A stretch of DNA of 64,000 nucleotides, from the NCBI GenBank assembly GCA_963744225.1, contig CAVUSV010000004.1:248001-312000 (forward strand). Reading direction: 5' to 3'. The notes under the pieces were generated by a model. It saw only the letters and a program-made list of their open reading frames with translations. It did no database searches and had not been told where the DNA came from. A program made the position numbers and the translations under genes. Shown piece after piece: positions 1 through 8,797 of the stretch. Numbering within the stretch: position 1 is the stretch's first letter; each line of letters begins with the position of its first letter. The DNA is from Bog-473 sp963744225 (lineage in GTDB: Bacteria > Actinomycetota > Acidimicrobiia > Acidimicrobiales > RAAP-2).

Positions 1-118
1 CGTACGCCGCGAAGGACACGACCGTGGCCTCGCGCCGGGGGCTGTGTCCTGACATGGCAGGCCAGCGTAGTGGTCCTGCTCCAGAAGCCCCAGGTGACGG
101 TGCGGATACGCTATCGGG

Positions 119-727
119 ATGGAGCAGACGTTGACCCGCCCGCTCACGCGCGCGCAGCAGGCGCGGCGCCAGCGCGTCATCGACGCCGCCATGGCACTGG
201 GACTCGAGGGCGGGTACGAGGCAGTGCAGATGCGGGACGTCGCGGCCCGCGCCGACGTGGCCATGGGGACGGTGTACCGCTACTTCACGAGCAAGGACCA
301 CCTCCTCGCCGCCACCCTCGTGCACTGGGTCGAGATGCTCGACACGCGCATGGTCCAACACCCGCCTCGCGAGGAACACCCGGGCGACCGCGTCCTCGAC
401 GTCCTCGACCGCGCGCTGCGTGCAATGGGCCGCCAGCCCAAGCTCGTCGCCGCGGTCTTCACGTCGCTGTCGTCGCCCGACCCGGCTGCCGTCGGCTGTC
501 AGCAACAGATCACACTGCTCATGGAGGGGATCATCTCGCGGGCGATGGGCGAGCCGGAGATCCCCGACATGTCCGACCGGGCCCGCATGATCGGCCACGT
601 GTGGTACTCGGCGCTCATCGGGTGGATCAACGGATGGTCCACGATGGCGCGGGTCTACGACGAGCTGGCTGTCTCGGTGCACCTGCTGCTGCCCGACGAG
701 CTCGTCGAACGCTCCAACACAGCCTGA
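119..727 (+). CDS. TetR/AcrR-family transcriptional regulator
   Basis: A 202-residue one-domain repressor. The N-terminal helix-turn-helix spans about residues 15-62, with the usual recognition-helix pattern GTVYRYF at 50-56 followed by SKDHLLA. The rest is the all-helical ligand-binding half, whose ligand cannot be read from sequence. The recognition helix resembles that of KstR-like regulators of lipid or sterol genes, but this is only a resemblance. It lies about 120 bases upstream of an ABC exporter pair on the same strand, so control of that exporter is the simplest guess. The ATG at 119 gives the standard TetR N-terminus; longer readings in other frames look non-coding. Confidence 0.9.
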   Translation: MEQTLTRPLTRAQQARRQRVIDAAMALGLEGGYEAVQMRDVAARADVAMGTVYRYFTSKDHLLAATLVHWVEMLDTRMVQHPPREEHPGDRVLDVLDRALRAMGRQPKLVAAVFTSLSSPDPAAVGCQQQITLLMEGIISRAMGEPEIPDMSDRARMIGHVWYSALIGWINGWSTMARVYDELAVSVHLLLPDELVERSNTA

Positions 728-847
728 CCTGGGGCGGAACACGGCGCACACGGGGGTGCCGCCGGCGCGACGCTCCAGAGAATCGCGGCTTGGGCGGGCG
801 CGCACGCGACCCGGGCCATCAATATGGGCGCGCTGAGGGTCGCCGCG

Positions 848-1789
848 ATGACCGTCGGCGAGGCGACCCGCGGCCTCCCTCTCGAGATCAACGGCCTGTC
901 AAAGAACTTTGGTTCCGTGCGCGCCGTCGACAACCTGTCGTTCACGGTGGAGCCCGGCCGCGTCACCGGGTTTCTGGGGCCCAACGGGTCCGGCAAGACG
1001 ACGACGTTGCGCATGCTGCTGGGCTTGGTCCATCCGTCGGCCGGCACCGCCACCATCGGCGGCCGCGACTACCGCGAGCTCGAGAATCCGTCGAGCACCG
1101 TCGGCGCCGTCCTGGAGGCAACGAGCTTCCACCCGGCGCGGCGGGCGCGCACGCATCTGCGCATGGCGGCCCGAGCCGGCGGCCACGACGAGAAGCGGGT
1201 TGACGAAGTGCTCGAGCTGGTTGGTCTGTCGGCCGACGCCAGGCGCAAGGTCGGCGGGTTCTCCATGGGAATGCGCCAGCGGCTCGAACTGGCCACCGCG
1301 CTCATCGGCGATCCCGAGGTCTTGATACTCGACGAGCCGTCCAACGGCCTCGATCCCCAGGGCATCGCCTGGTTGCGCGACTTCATGCGCTACATGGCGG
1401 GCGAGGGACGCACGGTGCTCGTGTCGTCGCACCTCCTGGCCGAGATGGCGCAGACCATCGACGACGCGGTGATCGTCTCGTTCGGCCAGCTGAAGGCGAA
1501 GGGCACGTTGGGCGAGATCACCGCCGGCATGACCGGCATGGTGATGCGGGCCCGCACACCGGAGGCGGACCGGCTCTGCGCCGTGCTCAGCGGGGCAGGC
1601 ATCGCGTTCCGACGGCTAACGGATCAGGAGGTGGCGATGGACGCGGTGACACCCGAACAGGTCGGGCCGCTCTTGGCCTCGAACCAGATCGTCTTGTACG
1701 AGCTCCTCCAAGAAGGCGGAGACCTCGAATCGGTCTTCCTGTCGCTCACCGCCGGCCTCGGCTTCGGAGAGGTGGCTGCACCCGCATGA
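848..1789 (+). CDS. ABC-2 type exporter, ATP-binding protein
   Basis: ATPase subunit of an ABC exporter, 313 residues. Seen: Walker A GPNGSGKT at residues 44-51, signature FSMGMRQRLEL near 138-148, Walker B LILDEPSNGLDP near 162-173 and the H-loop VSSHLL near 197. The C-terminal 100 residues match the extra domain of drug or antibiotic exporters of the CcmA/DrrA type. An in-frame ATG at 824 would add eight residues; 848 is preferred because GAGGG lies eight bases upstream. The stop overlaps the permease start by four bases (ATGA), so the two are translationally coupled. Substrate unknown. Confidence 0.9.
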   Translation: MTVGEATRGLPLEINGLSKNFGSVRAVDNLSFTVEPGRVTGFLGPNGSGKTTTLRMLLGLVHPSAGTATIGGRDYRELENPSSTVGAVLEATSFHPARRARTHLRMAARAGGHDEKRVDEVLELVGLSADARRKVGGFSMGMRQRLELATALIGDPEVLILDEPSNGLDPQGIAWLRDFMRYMAGEGRTVLVSSHLLAEMAQTIDDAVIVSFGQLKAKGTLGEITAGMTGMVMRARTPEADRLCAVLSGAGIAFRRLTDQEVAMDAVTPEQVGPLLASNQIVLYELLQEGGDLESVFLSLTAGLGFGEVAAPA

Positions 1790-2586
1790 TCAACACCTTC
1801 CGCGCCGAGCTGATCAAGATGCGCTCCATGCCCGGCGTCTGGGTGACCCTCGGGCTGGCCTTCCCGCTCACCGTCCTGGTGTGCATCGGCGTGTTCGCCG
1901 CGGCGGGTGGATTCCCCGGGCACACGTTCTATTACGTGCACAAGCTGCATCAACGGCGTCAATTGCTCGGTGCGGGCTACTTCGGCATTGAGATCCTGGC
2001 ACCCATCATCGGTGTCCTCTGCGTTACCGGCGAGTACCGGCACCAGACCATCACGACGACACTCGTGCTCACGCCAAACCGCACCCGGGTGCTCGGAGCC
2101 AAGGTCCTCGTCACCGCGGCCTGGGCGCTCCTCATCGCGCTGCTGACGCTCGTCGCCGTGGCCGCCGTCGGATTGCCCTGGAACGCTGCGCTCGGCGGGG
2201 CCACCTCACAGGTCACCAACCAGATCGGGGCGGTCGTGCCAGGCCTGCTCCTCTCCGCCATACTCCTCGGCCTGTTCGGACTCGGCTTCGGCACCCTCGT
2301 GAAGAACCAGGTGGCGGCGATCCTCCTCACCATCGGGGGCACGCTCATCCTCGAGGGTCTGCTCATCGCGCTGGCCCGGGCCATCTTCCACTACGACCTC
2401 AACTGGCTCCCCAACGCCGCCGGTGCCGCCTTTGCCGGAGACATCGCCCGCGGCTTCGCCGGGGGAGGACGCGGTGAGGGGTTCCGGCTGCTCACCTGGT
2501 GGCAGGGCGGCTTGGTCATGTTGGCCTGGGGCCTCATCCCTCTCACCTTCGGCTACTACACGACGTTCCGCCGCGACGTCACATAG
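1786..2586 (+). CDS. ABC-2 type exporter, permease protein
   Basis: Membrane partner of the upstream ATPase, 266 residues with about six predicted membrane helices: one near residues 18-40, a pair at 60-130, two around 140-200 and one close to the C-terminus. The N-terminal pattern FRAELIKMRSMPGVW, just before the first helix, is typical of ABC-2 permeases. The segment VTGEYRHQTITTTLVLTPNR between helices is the conserved cytoplasmic loop of this family. The start overlaps the ATPase stop (ATGA at 1786-1789), and no further gene follows on this strand, so the operon ends here. Confidence 0.88.
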   Translation: MINTFRAELIKMRSMPGVWVTLGLAFPLTVLVCIGVFAAAGGFPGHTFYYVHKLHQRRQLLGAGYFGIEILAPIIGVLCVTGEYRHQTITTTLVLTPNRTRVLGAKVLVTAAWALLIALLTLVAVAAVGLPWNAALGGATSQVTNQIGAVVPGLLLSAILLGLFGLGFGTLVKNQVAAILLTIGGTLILEGLLIALARAIFHYDLNWLPNAAGAAFAGDIARGFAGGGRGEGFRLLTWWQGGLVMLAWGLIPLTFGYYTTFRRDVT

Positions 2587-2610
2587 GTGGGTCAAGGGGT
2601 GCGATCACCT

Positions 2611-2685
2611 CTTGAAGTCGCCGGGTGTCTTTCACCCCTTGAGGGCGCCGGGTGTCTCTTCACCCCTTTGAGGCCGCCGGGTGAC
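2611..2685 (+). repeat. Tandem repeat, 27-29 base period, hairpin-forming
   Basis: Three consecutive units beginning near 2612, 2639 and 2668 share the core TTGAGGGCGCCGGGTG with one or two changes each. In the first two units the core continues as GGGTG, five or six bases, then CACCC, so each can form a short hairpin. The third unit is cut off after GGGTGA. The array begins about 25 bases after the ABC permease stop and has no long open frame. It could act as a weak terminator or RNA-stabilising structure for the exporter mRNA, but that is inference. Confidence 0.7.
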
Positions 2686-2693
2686 CTTCTGTA

Positions 2694-2719
2694 AACTATA
2701 AACGTAGGGACTTATAGTT
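2694..2719 (+). promoter_or_regulatory. Perfect AT-rich inverted repeat, candidate operator
   Basis: AACTATAA at 2694-2701 and its exact reverse complement TTATAGTT at 2712-2719 are separated by ten bases. An 8+8 palindrome of almost pure A/T inside DNA of about 70% GC stands out strongly, and the 18-base centre-to-centre spacing suits a dimeric regulator binding one face of the helix. It sits between two GC-rich tandem repeat arrays. No gene start lies directly downstream on either strand, so the controlled gene is unclear. Confidence 0.45.
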
Positions 2720-2728
2720 CTGGAAACC

Positions 2729-2811
2729 TTTCGGCGGACTCCCCTTTCGGCGGACTCCCCTTCCGGCGGACCCACCCTTTCGGCGGACCCACCGTTTCTG
2801 CGGGACCCCCC
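2729..2811 (+). repeat. Tandem repeat, five units of 16-17 bases
   Basis: Five head-to-tail units start at 2729, 2745, 2761, 2778 and 2795. The first two are identical (TTTCGGCGGACTCCCC). The third and fourth end in CCCACC with small changes, and the fifth is more diverged (TTTCTGCGGGACCCCCC). The identical pair next to decayed copies suggests expansion by slippage. No reading frame of length runs through it. It ends against the hairpin after the amidohydrolase gene. Confidence 0.75.
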
Positions 2812-2844
2812 GCGCGGCGGGCTTCCACCGCTGCCCCGCGCGGG
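2809..2844 (-). terminator. GC-rich hairpin after the amidohydrolase gene
   Basis: CCCGCGCGG at 2809-2817 pairs with CCGCGCGGG at 2836-2844 across an 18-base loop. It lies 12 bases past the stop codon of the minus-strand amidohydrolase gene. No U-tract follows, so it would be an actinobacterial-type hairpin rather than a classical intrinsic terminator. Confidence 0.35.
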
Positions 2845-2855
2845 CTCGGACCCCT

Positions 2856-4523
2856 TTAGCCGCGCAGCACGACGCCGGGGCGGGCGGCCAGTCCCTGCGG
2901 CGCAGGCGCGCCGTCCACCCGGATGGGCACCCCGTTCACGAGTGTGTGCGTCATCCCCACCGGCGCATCCGCGGTGAGGCGTTCACCGTTGGCGGGAAAG
3001 TCCCGAATGCGGCGCAGCGGCCCCGGGGCCACCGTCGCGGGGTCGAAGACGCACAGGTCGGCGGCTTTGCCGACCTCGATCGTCCCCCGGTCGCTCAGGC
3101 CGTAGACGGCCGCGGGCTCGCCGGTCAGCTTGTGGACGGCCCGCTCAAGCGGCATCACCTCCCGCTCGCGCACCCAGTTGCCCAGCAGATCAGTGGAGAA
3201 GCAGGCGTCACAGAGTTGCGAGACGTGCGCGCCTGAGTCAGCCAGTCCGAGGAGCACGTTGTCACGCGGTAGTAGCCACGCGATGGCGTCAGGGTCGTCG
3301 TTGGCCAGGACCGACCAGAAGCGAGACTCGAGGTTGTCGTCGAGGGAGATGTCGAGCATCGCGTCGAGAGGAGTGCAGCCCCGCTCCGCTGCCACGACCG
3401 CCACCGGGTGGTCGGCCAACTCAGGGTGGGAGCGAGACTCGGCCACCGATATAGCCGCCCAGTTGAGCGGGAAACCACCGGCCTTCCCGTTGACGTCCTC
3501 CCATGCCGACGCGCGCCAGGCCGGGTCCCGGTAGGCCGCCACACGCTCCTCCTTGGACTTGCCCATCAACGCCGCGAACGTCGGTCGCATGTTGAGGGTG
3601 AACGGCTCGGACAGGTTCATCTGGAACACCAGCGGGCGGCACGACACCTGCGGCCACACCTCGACCCCGTCGGCCCATGCCGCGTCGTGCTCGGCGATCA
3701 CCTTCTCGTGGTAGGGGTACCCCTTCACCGTGAGAAGCGCCGTCCAGGTGAACGGCCGCCCCACCTCGCGCTGGAGCCCGAAGACCTCCTGGTTGGTGAA
3801 GACGCCGCCGGGGAGCAGCGCCACCACGCCGCGCCCGGACTGCTTGACCGGCTCGAGCAGCGCGCGCAACTCGGCCAGGTCGGCCACGCGGGACGGCACC
3901 GGCCGGCCGCTGTCGCCGTTGTGGGTCGGTGAGGCGCTCGAGGCGAATCCCATGGCGCCCCCCGCCATGGCCTCGGCGACCACTGCCTGCATGCGGGCGA
4001 TCTCGTCCTCGGTGGCGGGGCGCTCGTAGGCGTCGTCGCCCATCGCGTAGAGCCGCACCGCCGTGTGGCCGACGTAGCACCCGTAGTTGAGCGCGGTCCC
4101 CCGTGCCTCGACTGCGTTGAGGTACTGGGGAAAGGTCTCGAAGTCGCCCCACGGCACTCCGGCCGCGAGCGTGTCGAAGCTCATGTCCTCGACGTGCTGC
4201 AGTGTTCGGGCCAGCAGCGAGACGTCGTCGGAGTGGATGGGAGCGATCGAGAAGCCGCAGTTCCCTGCGATCACCGTCGTCACACCGTGGAACGACGACG
4301 GGGTCAGATCCGGATCCCAGAACACCTGCGCGTCGTAGTGCGTGTGGATGTCGACGAAACCGGGGGACACGACCTGTCCGCTTGCGTCGAGCACACGCTC
4401 CCCCCGCAAGCCATTTCCGATGTCGCTGATAAAGCCGCCGGTGACGGCGACATCGGCCGACCTGCCAGGTGCCCCCGTCCCGTCCACGACGGTGCCTCCC
4501 CGGATGACGATGTCGGCGTTCAT
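2856..4523 (-). CDS. Amidohydrolase, N-acyl-D-amino-acid deacylase family
   Basis: Cytoplasmic metal-dependent hydrolase of 555 residues in the amidohydrolase superfamily, D-aminoacylase branch. The start MNADIVIRGGTVVDGTG is the typical beta-sandwich N-terminus, followed by the metal-binding HTH in PGFVDIHTHYDAQ at residues 60-62. GNCGFSIAP and a late SGAH match family motifs, and the C-terminus ends with the LVNGVPIRVDG strand seen in these enzymes. The open frame continues upstream without family similarity, so the ATG at 4523 is chosen. It is divergently transcribed from the hydrolase at 4672. Exact substrate (N-acyl-D-amino acid or another cyclic amide) is not resolved. Confidence 0.85.
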   Translation of the reverse strand: MNADIVIRGGTVVDGTGAPGRSADVAVTGGFISDIGNGLRGERVLDASGQVVSPGFVDIHTHYDAQVFWDPDLTPSSFHGVTTVIAGNCGFSIAPIHSDDVSLLARTLQHVEDMSFDTLAAGVPWGDFETFPQYLNAVEARGTALNYGCYVGHTAVRLYAMGDDAYERPATEDEIARMQAVVAEAMAGGAMGFASSASPTHNGDSGRPVPSRVADLAELRALLEPVKQSGRGVVALLPGGVFTNQEVFGLQREVGRPFTWTALLTVKGYPYHEKVIAEHDAAWADGVEVWPQVSCRPLVFQMNLSEPFTLNMRPTFAALMGKSKEERVAAYRDPAWRASAWEDVNGKAGGFPLNWAAISVAESRSHPELADHPVAVVAAERGCTPLDAMLDISLDDNLESRFWSVLANDDPDAIAWLLPRDNVLLGLADSGAHVSQLCDACFSTDLLGNWVREREVMPLERAVHKLTGEPAAVYGLSDRGTIEVGKAADLCVFDPATVAPGPLRRIRDFPANGERLTADAPVGMTHTLVNGVPIRVDGAPAPQGLAARPGVVLRG

Positions 4524-4671
4524 CCACCCATCGTCGCAGCCCCGACGGCCCCGTGCACGCTCGAGTGCAGAAATGCGGCCAGAGTCCGATACCGTGGGGT
4601 TGCGTCGGCCCCTGCCCGTTCGCAGGCAAGGGGGAACAACGCGCCAGGTGAGCGCTGGACTGGAGTGTCGT

Positions 4672-5805
4672 ATGGCGGTTCCGTTTTCGAGGTCGAAGAG
4701 TGCGCCGCCGCCCCAATCCGACGACGCCCTACAGATCTCGGGCGCCATCGTCGCCCCCTCCGACGGTCCCTCTCCCGTCCAACTCGTCGACGCCGGCCAT
4801 GCCGCCCACGGGCTCGGGGTCGTGCGGGACCAGTACGCCCGGAAGATTCGGAAGTCCCCGACGATCAGGATGGTCCCCAGCTCGGTCATGGTCGAGGGTC
4901 GGCGCCTGCGCTTCGCCGTTTCAGACAACGTCGACGCCTACGGACCCGATGGCCCCGGCTCGCCTCCCATCTGGGCGGTAAGCCTCCACGGCTACTTCGC
5001 CGGAGGCGGTATGTACTGGCGCGAGAGCGCCCGGTTGGCGGAGCAACTGGGTTGGCGGGTCATCAACCCAAGCCTGCCCGGGTTCGGCGGGAGCGACCCG
5101 CTCGAGTGGCAGGACGTCTCCATGGAGAGCTTGGCCAACCAGGTCATGACCATCATGCACAAGGTCGATGCCGGCCCGGCCGTCCTGCTCGGCCACTCCA
5201 TGGGCAGTGCAGTCGCCATCCAGTTCGCGCACGACCACCCGCGGCGCACCCTCGGAGTGATCTACCGCGACGGTGTGAGCACGCCGGCGTGGAAAGAGCG
5301 TCGCGGCATCATCCCGACCCTGCTCTCACCGTTCCTCCCCGACGTCGCACCGATGGTCGACATGCTCGCTGCGGTGGTACTCGACCTGCCCGACCTCTTC
5401 CTCGGGCGCATGTATTCGACGGTGCGTGCGGTGCTTCCCGACATGCGCCAGAACATCCGCACCATGTCACAGACGCTGCCCGTCGGCAGCATGCTCATGG
5501 GCGTGGACCAACGCAGCGAGGTGCGGCACCTGGTGGCACAGCAGATCCCCATCCTCAACGAATGGGGTTGCTTCGACCGCATTACGCCGGGGCACACGGC
5601 GTTGGAGTTCGCCTCCATCGCTCGCTCACCGGTGCTCTGGGTTCCGGGAGGGCACAGCTGGATGCTGGCCCGCCCGCAAGGTCAGGCCGACATCCTGACC
5701 CACCTCGCACGGGGCCGAGACTTCACGGTGCAGGTGGAAAACCGCTGGCGCCAGCTCACCCCGCGAGTACGTCTTGCGCGCCGTCAACTGACCATCGCCC
5801 TGTGA
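4672..5805 (+). CDS. Alpha/beta-fold hydrolase
   Basis: A 377-residue serine hydrolase. The oxyanion-hole strand reads VSLHGYFAGG near residues 104-112, the nucleophile elbow is GHSMGS with Ser176, and the probable catalytic His is His328 in VPGGHSWML. A lid region with several Met and Pro residues lies between about 200 and 290. The first 65 residues are low in structure and may be a linker; an in-frame Met at residue 67 is an alternative start. It is divergent from the amidohydrolase and 64 bases before the DedA gene. Ester, epoxide or haloalkane substrates are all possible. Confidence 0.8.
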   Translation: MAVPFSRSKSAPPPQSDDALQISGAIVAPSDGPSPVQLVDAGHAAHGLGVVRDQYARKIRKSPTIRMVPSSVMVEGRRLRFAVSDNVDAYGPDGPGSPPIWAVSLHGYFAGGGMYWRESARLAEQLGWRVINPSLPGFGGSDPLEWQDVSMESLANQVMTIMHKVDAGPAVLLGHSMGSAVAIQFAHDHPRRTLGVIYRDGVSTPAWKERRGIIPTLLSPFLPDVAPMVDMLAAVVLDLPDLFLGRMYSTVRAVLPDMRQNIRTMSQTLPVGSMLMGVDQRSEVRHLVAQQIPILNEWGCFDRITPGHTALEFASIARSPVLWVPGGHSWMLARPQGQADILTHLARGRDFTVQVENRWRQLTPRVRLARRQLTIAL

Positions 5806-5869
5806 CGGGCCGCTCGCCCCGCCTGTTCCTCCCACTCCTCCCGGTGTCGGCGTCCACGAAGGACGCCCC

Positions 5870-6523
5870 GTGATCAGCCGGCTGCTCCATCCGCTGCTCT
5901 CGCTCCACGGGTGGCAGGCCTACGCACTGATTGGCCTGCTTGTCTTTGCCGAGGATGCCGTGATGCTGGGCTTCGTGTTCCCCGGCGAGACCGCCGCCAT
6001 CCTGGGCGGCGTGCTGGCCTCCAAGGGTGGCGTCGGTCTTCCCTTCATCGTCATCACCGTCGTGTTGTGCGCCATCGTTGGCGATTCCGTCGGCTACGAG
6101 ATTGGGGCGCGGTGGGGGCATCAGCTGCTGCAGCTCGGCCCGCTGCGGAAACGGCAGAAGGGCGTCCAGACGGCGCTGGACCAGTTGAAACGTCGTGGCC
6201 CGATCGCCGTCTTCGTGGCCCGCTTCAGCGCCTTCCTGCGCGCCGTGGTCCCAGGCCTGGCCGGGATGTCCGAGATGCACTACCCGGTGTTTCTCGCCTC
6301 GAACGCCCTCGGTGGCATCATCTGGGGCACCCTCTACGTCCTCCTCGGGTACTTCGTCGGACAGAAGGTGGAGCAGGCGAGCGGCATCGCGTCCTACGTC
6401 CTGCTTGGCCTGATCGCCGTCGTCATCGTCGTGCTCTCCGTGCGCCATCGCCGCAAAAGCAAAGAGGAGATCGAAGGGCCAGCCGAGAAGGCCCCTGCGG
6501 CGGAGAGCGACGAAAGCGGCTGA
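5870..6523 (+). CDS. DedA-family membrane protein
   Basis: A 217-residue integral membrane protein of the DedA (SNARE-associated) family, linked in other bacteria to undecaprenyl-phosphate or phospholipid translocation. The family signature is present: a pair of re-entrant segments with FVFPGETAAILGG, then RFSAFLRAVVPGLAGMSEM, and C-terminal helices ending in a charged Lys/Glu-rich tail. The start is GTG at 5870. It ends ten bases before the stop of the minus-strand glycosidase, so the two genes converge. Confidence 0.9.
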   Translation: MISRLLHPLLSLHGWQAYALIGLLVFAEDAVMLGFVFPGETAAILGGVLASKGGVGLPFIVITVVLCAIVGDSVGYEIGARWGHQLLQLGPLRKRQKGVQTALDQLKRRGPIAVFVARFSAFLRAVVPGLAGMSEMHYPVFLASNALGGIIWGTLYVLLGYFVGQKVEQASGIASYVLLGLIAVVIVVLSVRHRRKSKEEIEGPAEKAPAAESDESG

Positions 6524-6533
6524 CCGTCCCGGA

Positions 6534-8090
6534 TCAGGCCGGTGGCTCGAGGACCGAGCGGTCCCCGGCACGCAGCCCGGCGAGCACGCGGGCGAACTCC
6601 CCGGCGGCGTCGTTGCCCTGGGTGTCGGTGTCGAGCCAGCGCACAGCCGAAGGACTGCTGCGGTCCATCCCGAAGAGGCCGAACCGCGGCTCGTAGCTCC
6701 CCCATTCGTAGTTGTCGACCAGCGACCAGTGCAGGTAGGCGCGCACGGGAACCCCCGCGGCTACCGCGTCGGCCACGGCCCCCAGGTGCTCGCGCACGTA
6801 GCGTGGCCGGTCCAGACCGTCCCCCCGCGGCACCGGGCGCCCGTTGTGCGCTCGCGTCGCCATCCCGTTCTCGACGACCCAGAGCGGAAGACCGGGGCGC
6901 AAAGCGGCTTCGGTGGCGCACCACGAGCGGAACGCCTCGGGATGCGACTCGACGTCCCACAGAGCCCGCCCGATGGACCAGTCGCGGCCGCCGTCGGGCC
7001 TGCGGCGTCCCGGCACCCGGATGGCATGACTCGCCACGGGGTCGTACCAGTCGAAGGCCACCGCGTCGAGGGAGCGGGGACGGCCGGAGGCGTGCACGGC
7101 GGAGACCACGCGCCGCGGGACCTGGCGACGGGCCAGGCGCCGCAGGTGGGTCCACCCGGCCCCGCGACCCGGCTCACGCCCCGCGCCGTAAGGCGAGACG
7201 GCGGCGAAGAAGCGGCGCAAGGCCGCCTCGCCGGCGTGGCGAGGCGGCACGGTGGCGTCGTGAACGGCGCGGCGCTCGTCTGCGTACAGATCGACGTCGC
7301 TCTGGTCCACGCCGGCGTTGCGCAGCTCGAGCAGGTCCAGCAACATCCGGTCGAGCTCGTAGACCGATGACGAGCTCGTGTTGATGGTGACCTCGGCGCC
7401 GGGTTGCACTGCGACAACGGCGTCGGCCGCCAGGACGTGCGCGGTCAGGAGATTGTCGAGGACGCAGAACGCGTCGGAGACAGCCATCCGCCGACCGGGC
7501 GGATAGGCCCCCTCGATCCATCCCATGAGCATCACGATGTTGGGTTCGTTGATCGTCACCCACCGCCGGCAATGGGGCGCGAGGATCGGCACCACACGGG
7601 CCACATGGCGGGCGAACACGTCGGGCGAGCCCGGGCGGAGCCAGAACTCCTCGCCGAGCCACCACGGATGGGTGAAGTGGTGCAGCGTGACAATGGGCTC
7701 CATCCCTCTGGCCGTGCAGAGCGCGAGGATCTCGGCGTAGCGCTCGAGTGCTGCGGCATCGAAGGTCCCGGGCGCAGGCTCCAGCCGGGCCCACTCCACC
7801 GAGAGGCGGAAGGCGTTGCAGCCGATGGCGGTCGCACGGTCCAAGGCCTCTTCGGGGTGGCGCCAGAAGTCGCAGGCCATTCCCGACCGCGCCACTCGGC
7901 CGGTGTCCTCCCACCCGGACCAGTTGTTGTGCGGCTCGCCGTTCCCGTTGAAGCCGCCCTCAACCTGGTAGCCCGACGTCGCCACCCCGGCGGCAAAGCC
8001 CTCGCCCAGCAGGCTCGCCGCATCCACCCGCCGGGATCGTGCCCGCGTTCGTGCGGGCGCGCTTTTGCGTGGCGTCGGGTCTGCAGGCAT
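6534..8090 (-). CDS. Glycoside hydrolase family 1 (beta-glucosidase type)
   Basis: A 518-residue (beta/alpha)8 retaining glycosidase. The acid/base Glu182 is in TINEPN and the nucleophile Glu407 is in WVVENGM, where most family members have TENG or SENG. FGVATSGYQ-like and HHFTHPWW motifs are seen, and AYLHWSLVDNYEWGSYEPRFG is the conserved C-terminal signature of the family. No signal peptide is visible, so it is probably cytoplasmic and acts on imported glycosides. The ATG at 8090 is used; the frame stays open upstream without family similarity. It converges with the DedA gene and has its own promoter. Confidence 0.88.
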   Translation of the reverse strand: MPADPTPRKSAPARTRARSRRVDAASLLGEGFAAGVATSGYQVEGGFNGNGEPHNNWSGWEDTGRVARSGMACDFWRHPEEALDRATAIGCNAFRLSVEWARLEPAPGTFDAAALERYAEILALCTARGMEPIVTLHHFTHPWWLGEEFWLRPGSPDVFARHVARVVPILAPHCRRWVTINEPNIVMLMGWIEGAYPPGRRMAVSDAFCVLDNLLTAHVLAADAVVAVQPGAEVTINTSSSSVYELDRMLLDLLELRNAGVDQSDVDLYADERRAVHDATVPPRHAGEAALRRFFAAVSPYGAGREPGRGAGWTHLRRLARRQVPRRVVSAVHASGRPRSLDAVAFDWYDPVASHAIRVPGRRRPDGGRDWSIGRALWDVESHPEAFRSWCATEAALRPGLPLWVVENGMATRAHNGRPVPRGDGLDRPRYVREHLGAVADAVAAGVPVRAYLHWSLVDNYEWGSYEPRFGLFGMDRSSPSAVRWLDTDTQGNDAAGEFARVLAGLRAGDRSVLEPPA

Positions 8091-8140
8091 CCGTTCAGCT
8101 TGGCAGGCGCAGGGTTCGCTGGCGCACGCCGGCGCGGCCC

Positions 8141-8749
8141 TCAGTGTGGCTGGGCCACCGAGCGCATACGGGACAGGGCAACCGACACGATGTCGACCTC
8201 GTCGCGCGCTTGGCGCATCAGGGCGCGCACCTGCGGCTCGGCGGCGTCGCTCCCAGCTCGCAGCGCGGCTGCCTGGACGTCCCGGGCTGCGCCGATGACC
8301 TCGGACACCTGCAGACGCACCGCGTCCGTTCGGCTCGAGCCCGACGGCAGCCGGCGCTCCAAGCGCAGCAGCCCGTCCAGCTCGCCGGCGACCGTCCGCA
8401 GCGAGCGGCACACGGCCGGCAACTCGGCCACCGGAGCGTCGTGGGCGTCGGCATGCGCGACGGCGCCCTCGGCATCCTCGATCGCCACCCACATGCGCCG
8501 CCGTACTCGCGCCGCGGTACCCCGGCTCAGTTCGGCCGGCGTGAATCGTGCGGTGTAGCGCTGACGGCCGGCGGACAGGAAGGCAAAGGTGGCGAGTACG
8601 CCACGAGTGACCACGTGGCCGCGCACATGGCGCCAGCGCCGGCGTAGGTAGGTGCGCGCAATCACGAAGGCGGCAGCCAACCCGAGTGCTGCGAGCACGC
8701 CGGCGATGAGGAAGAACTCGAGCACGTGGCCCACGAAAGTCACCATCAA
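8141..8749 (-). CDS. Hypothetical protein with one N-terminal membrane helix
   Basis: Unrecognised protein of 202 residues. A single hydrophobic helix spans about residues 6-32, followed by an Arg-rich stretch (TYLRRRWRHVRGH) that should hold the N-terminus outside. The remaining 160 residues are predicted helical, rich in Ala, Arg and Leu with regularly placed charges, consistent with a cytoplasmic helical bundle or coiled coil. The gene is divergent from the membrane protein at 8798, leaving only 48 bases for two promoters. An alternative ATG lies one codon downstream at 8746. Confidence 0.65.
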   Translation of the reverse strand: MMVTFVGHVLEFFLIAGVLAALGLAAAFVIARTYLRRRWRHVRGHVVTRGVLATFAFLSAGRQRYTARFTPAELSRGTAARVRRRMWVAIEDAEGAVAHADAHDAPVAELPAVCRSLRTVAGELDGLLRLERRLPSGSSRTDAVRLQVSEVIGAARDVQAAALRAGSDAAEPQVRALMRQARDEVDIVSVALSRMRSVAQPH

Positions 8750-8797
8750 GTGATTCTACGCGGCCGAACGCGCCAAATGCGGCGGTACGCTTCGGTC

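Noticed and set aside
105..115. Small palindrome GATA-CGC-TATC just before the TetR start
   Set aside because: Four-base arms are expected by chance, and it does not resemble a known TetR-family operator.
70..1203. A 377-residue frame over the TetR and ABC genes
   Set aside because: Composition is that of out-of-frame high-GC DNA, and both real genes have clear motifs.
4065..5873. A 602-residue open frame over the amidohydrolase and hydrolase genes
   Set aside because: Arg/Pro-rich shadow translation with no family features; two real genes explain the region.
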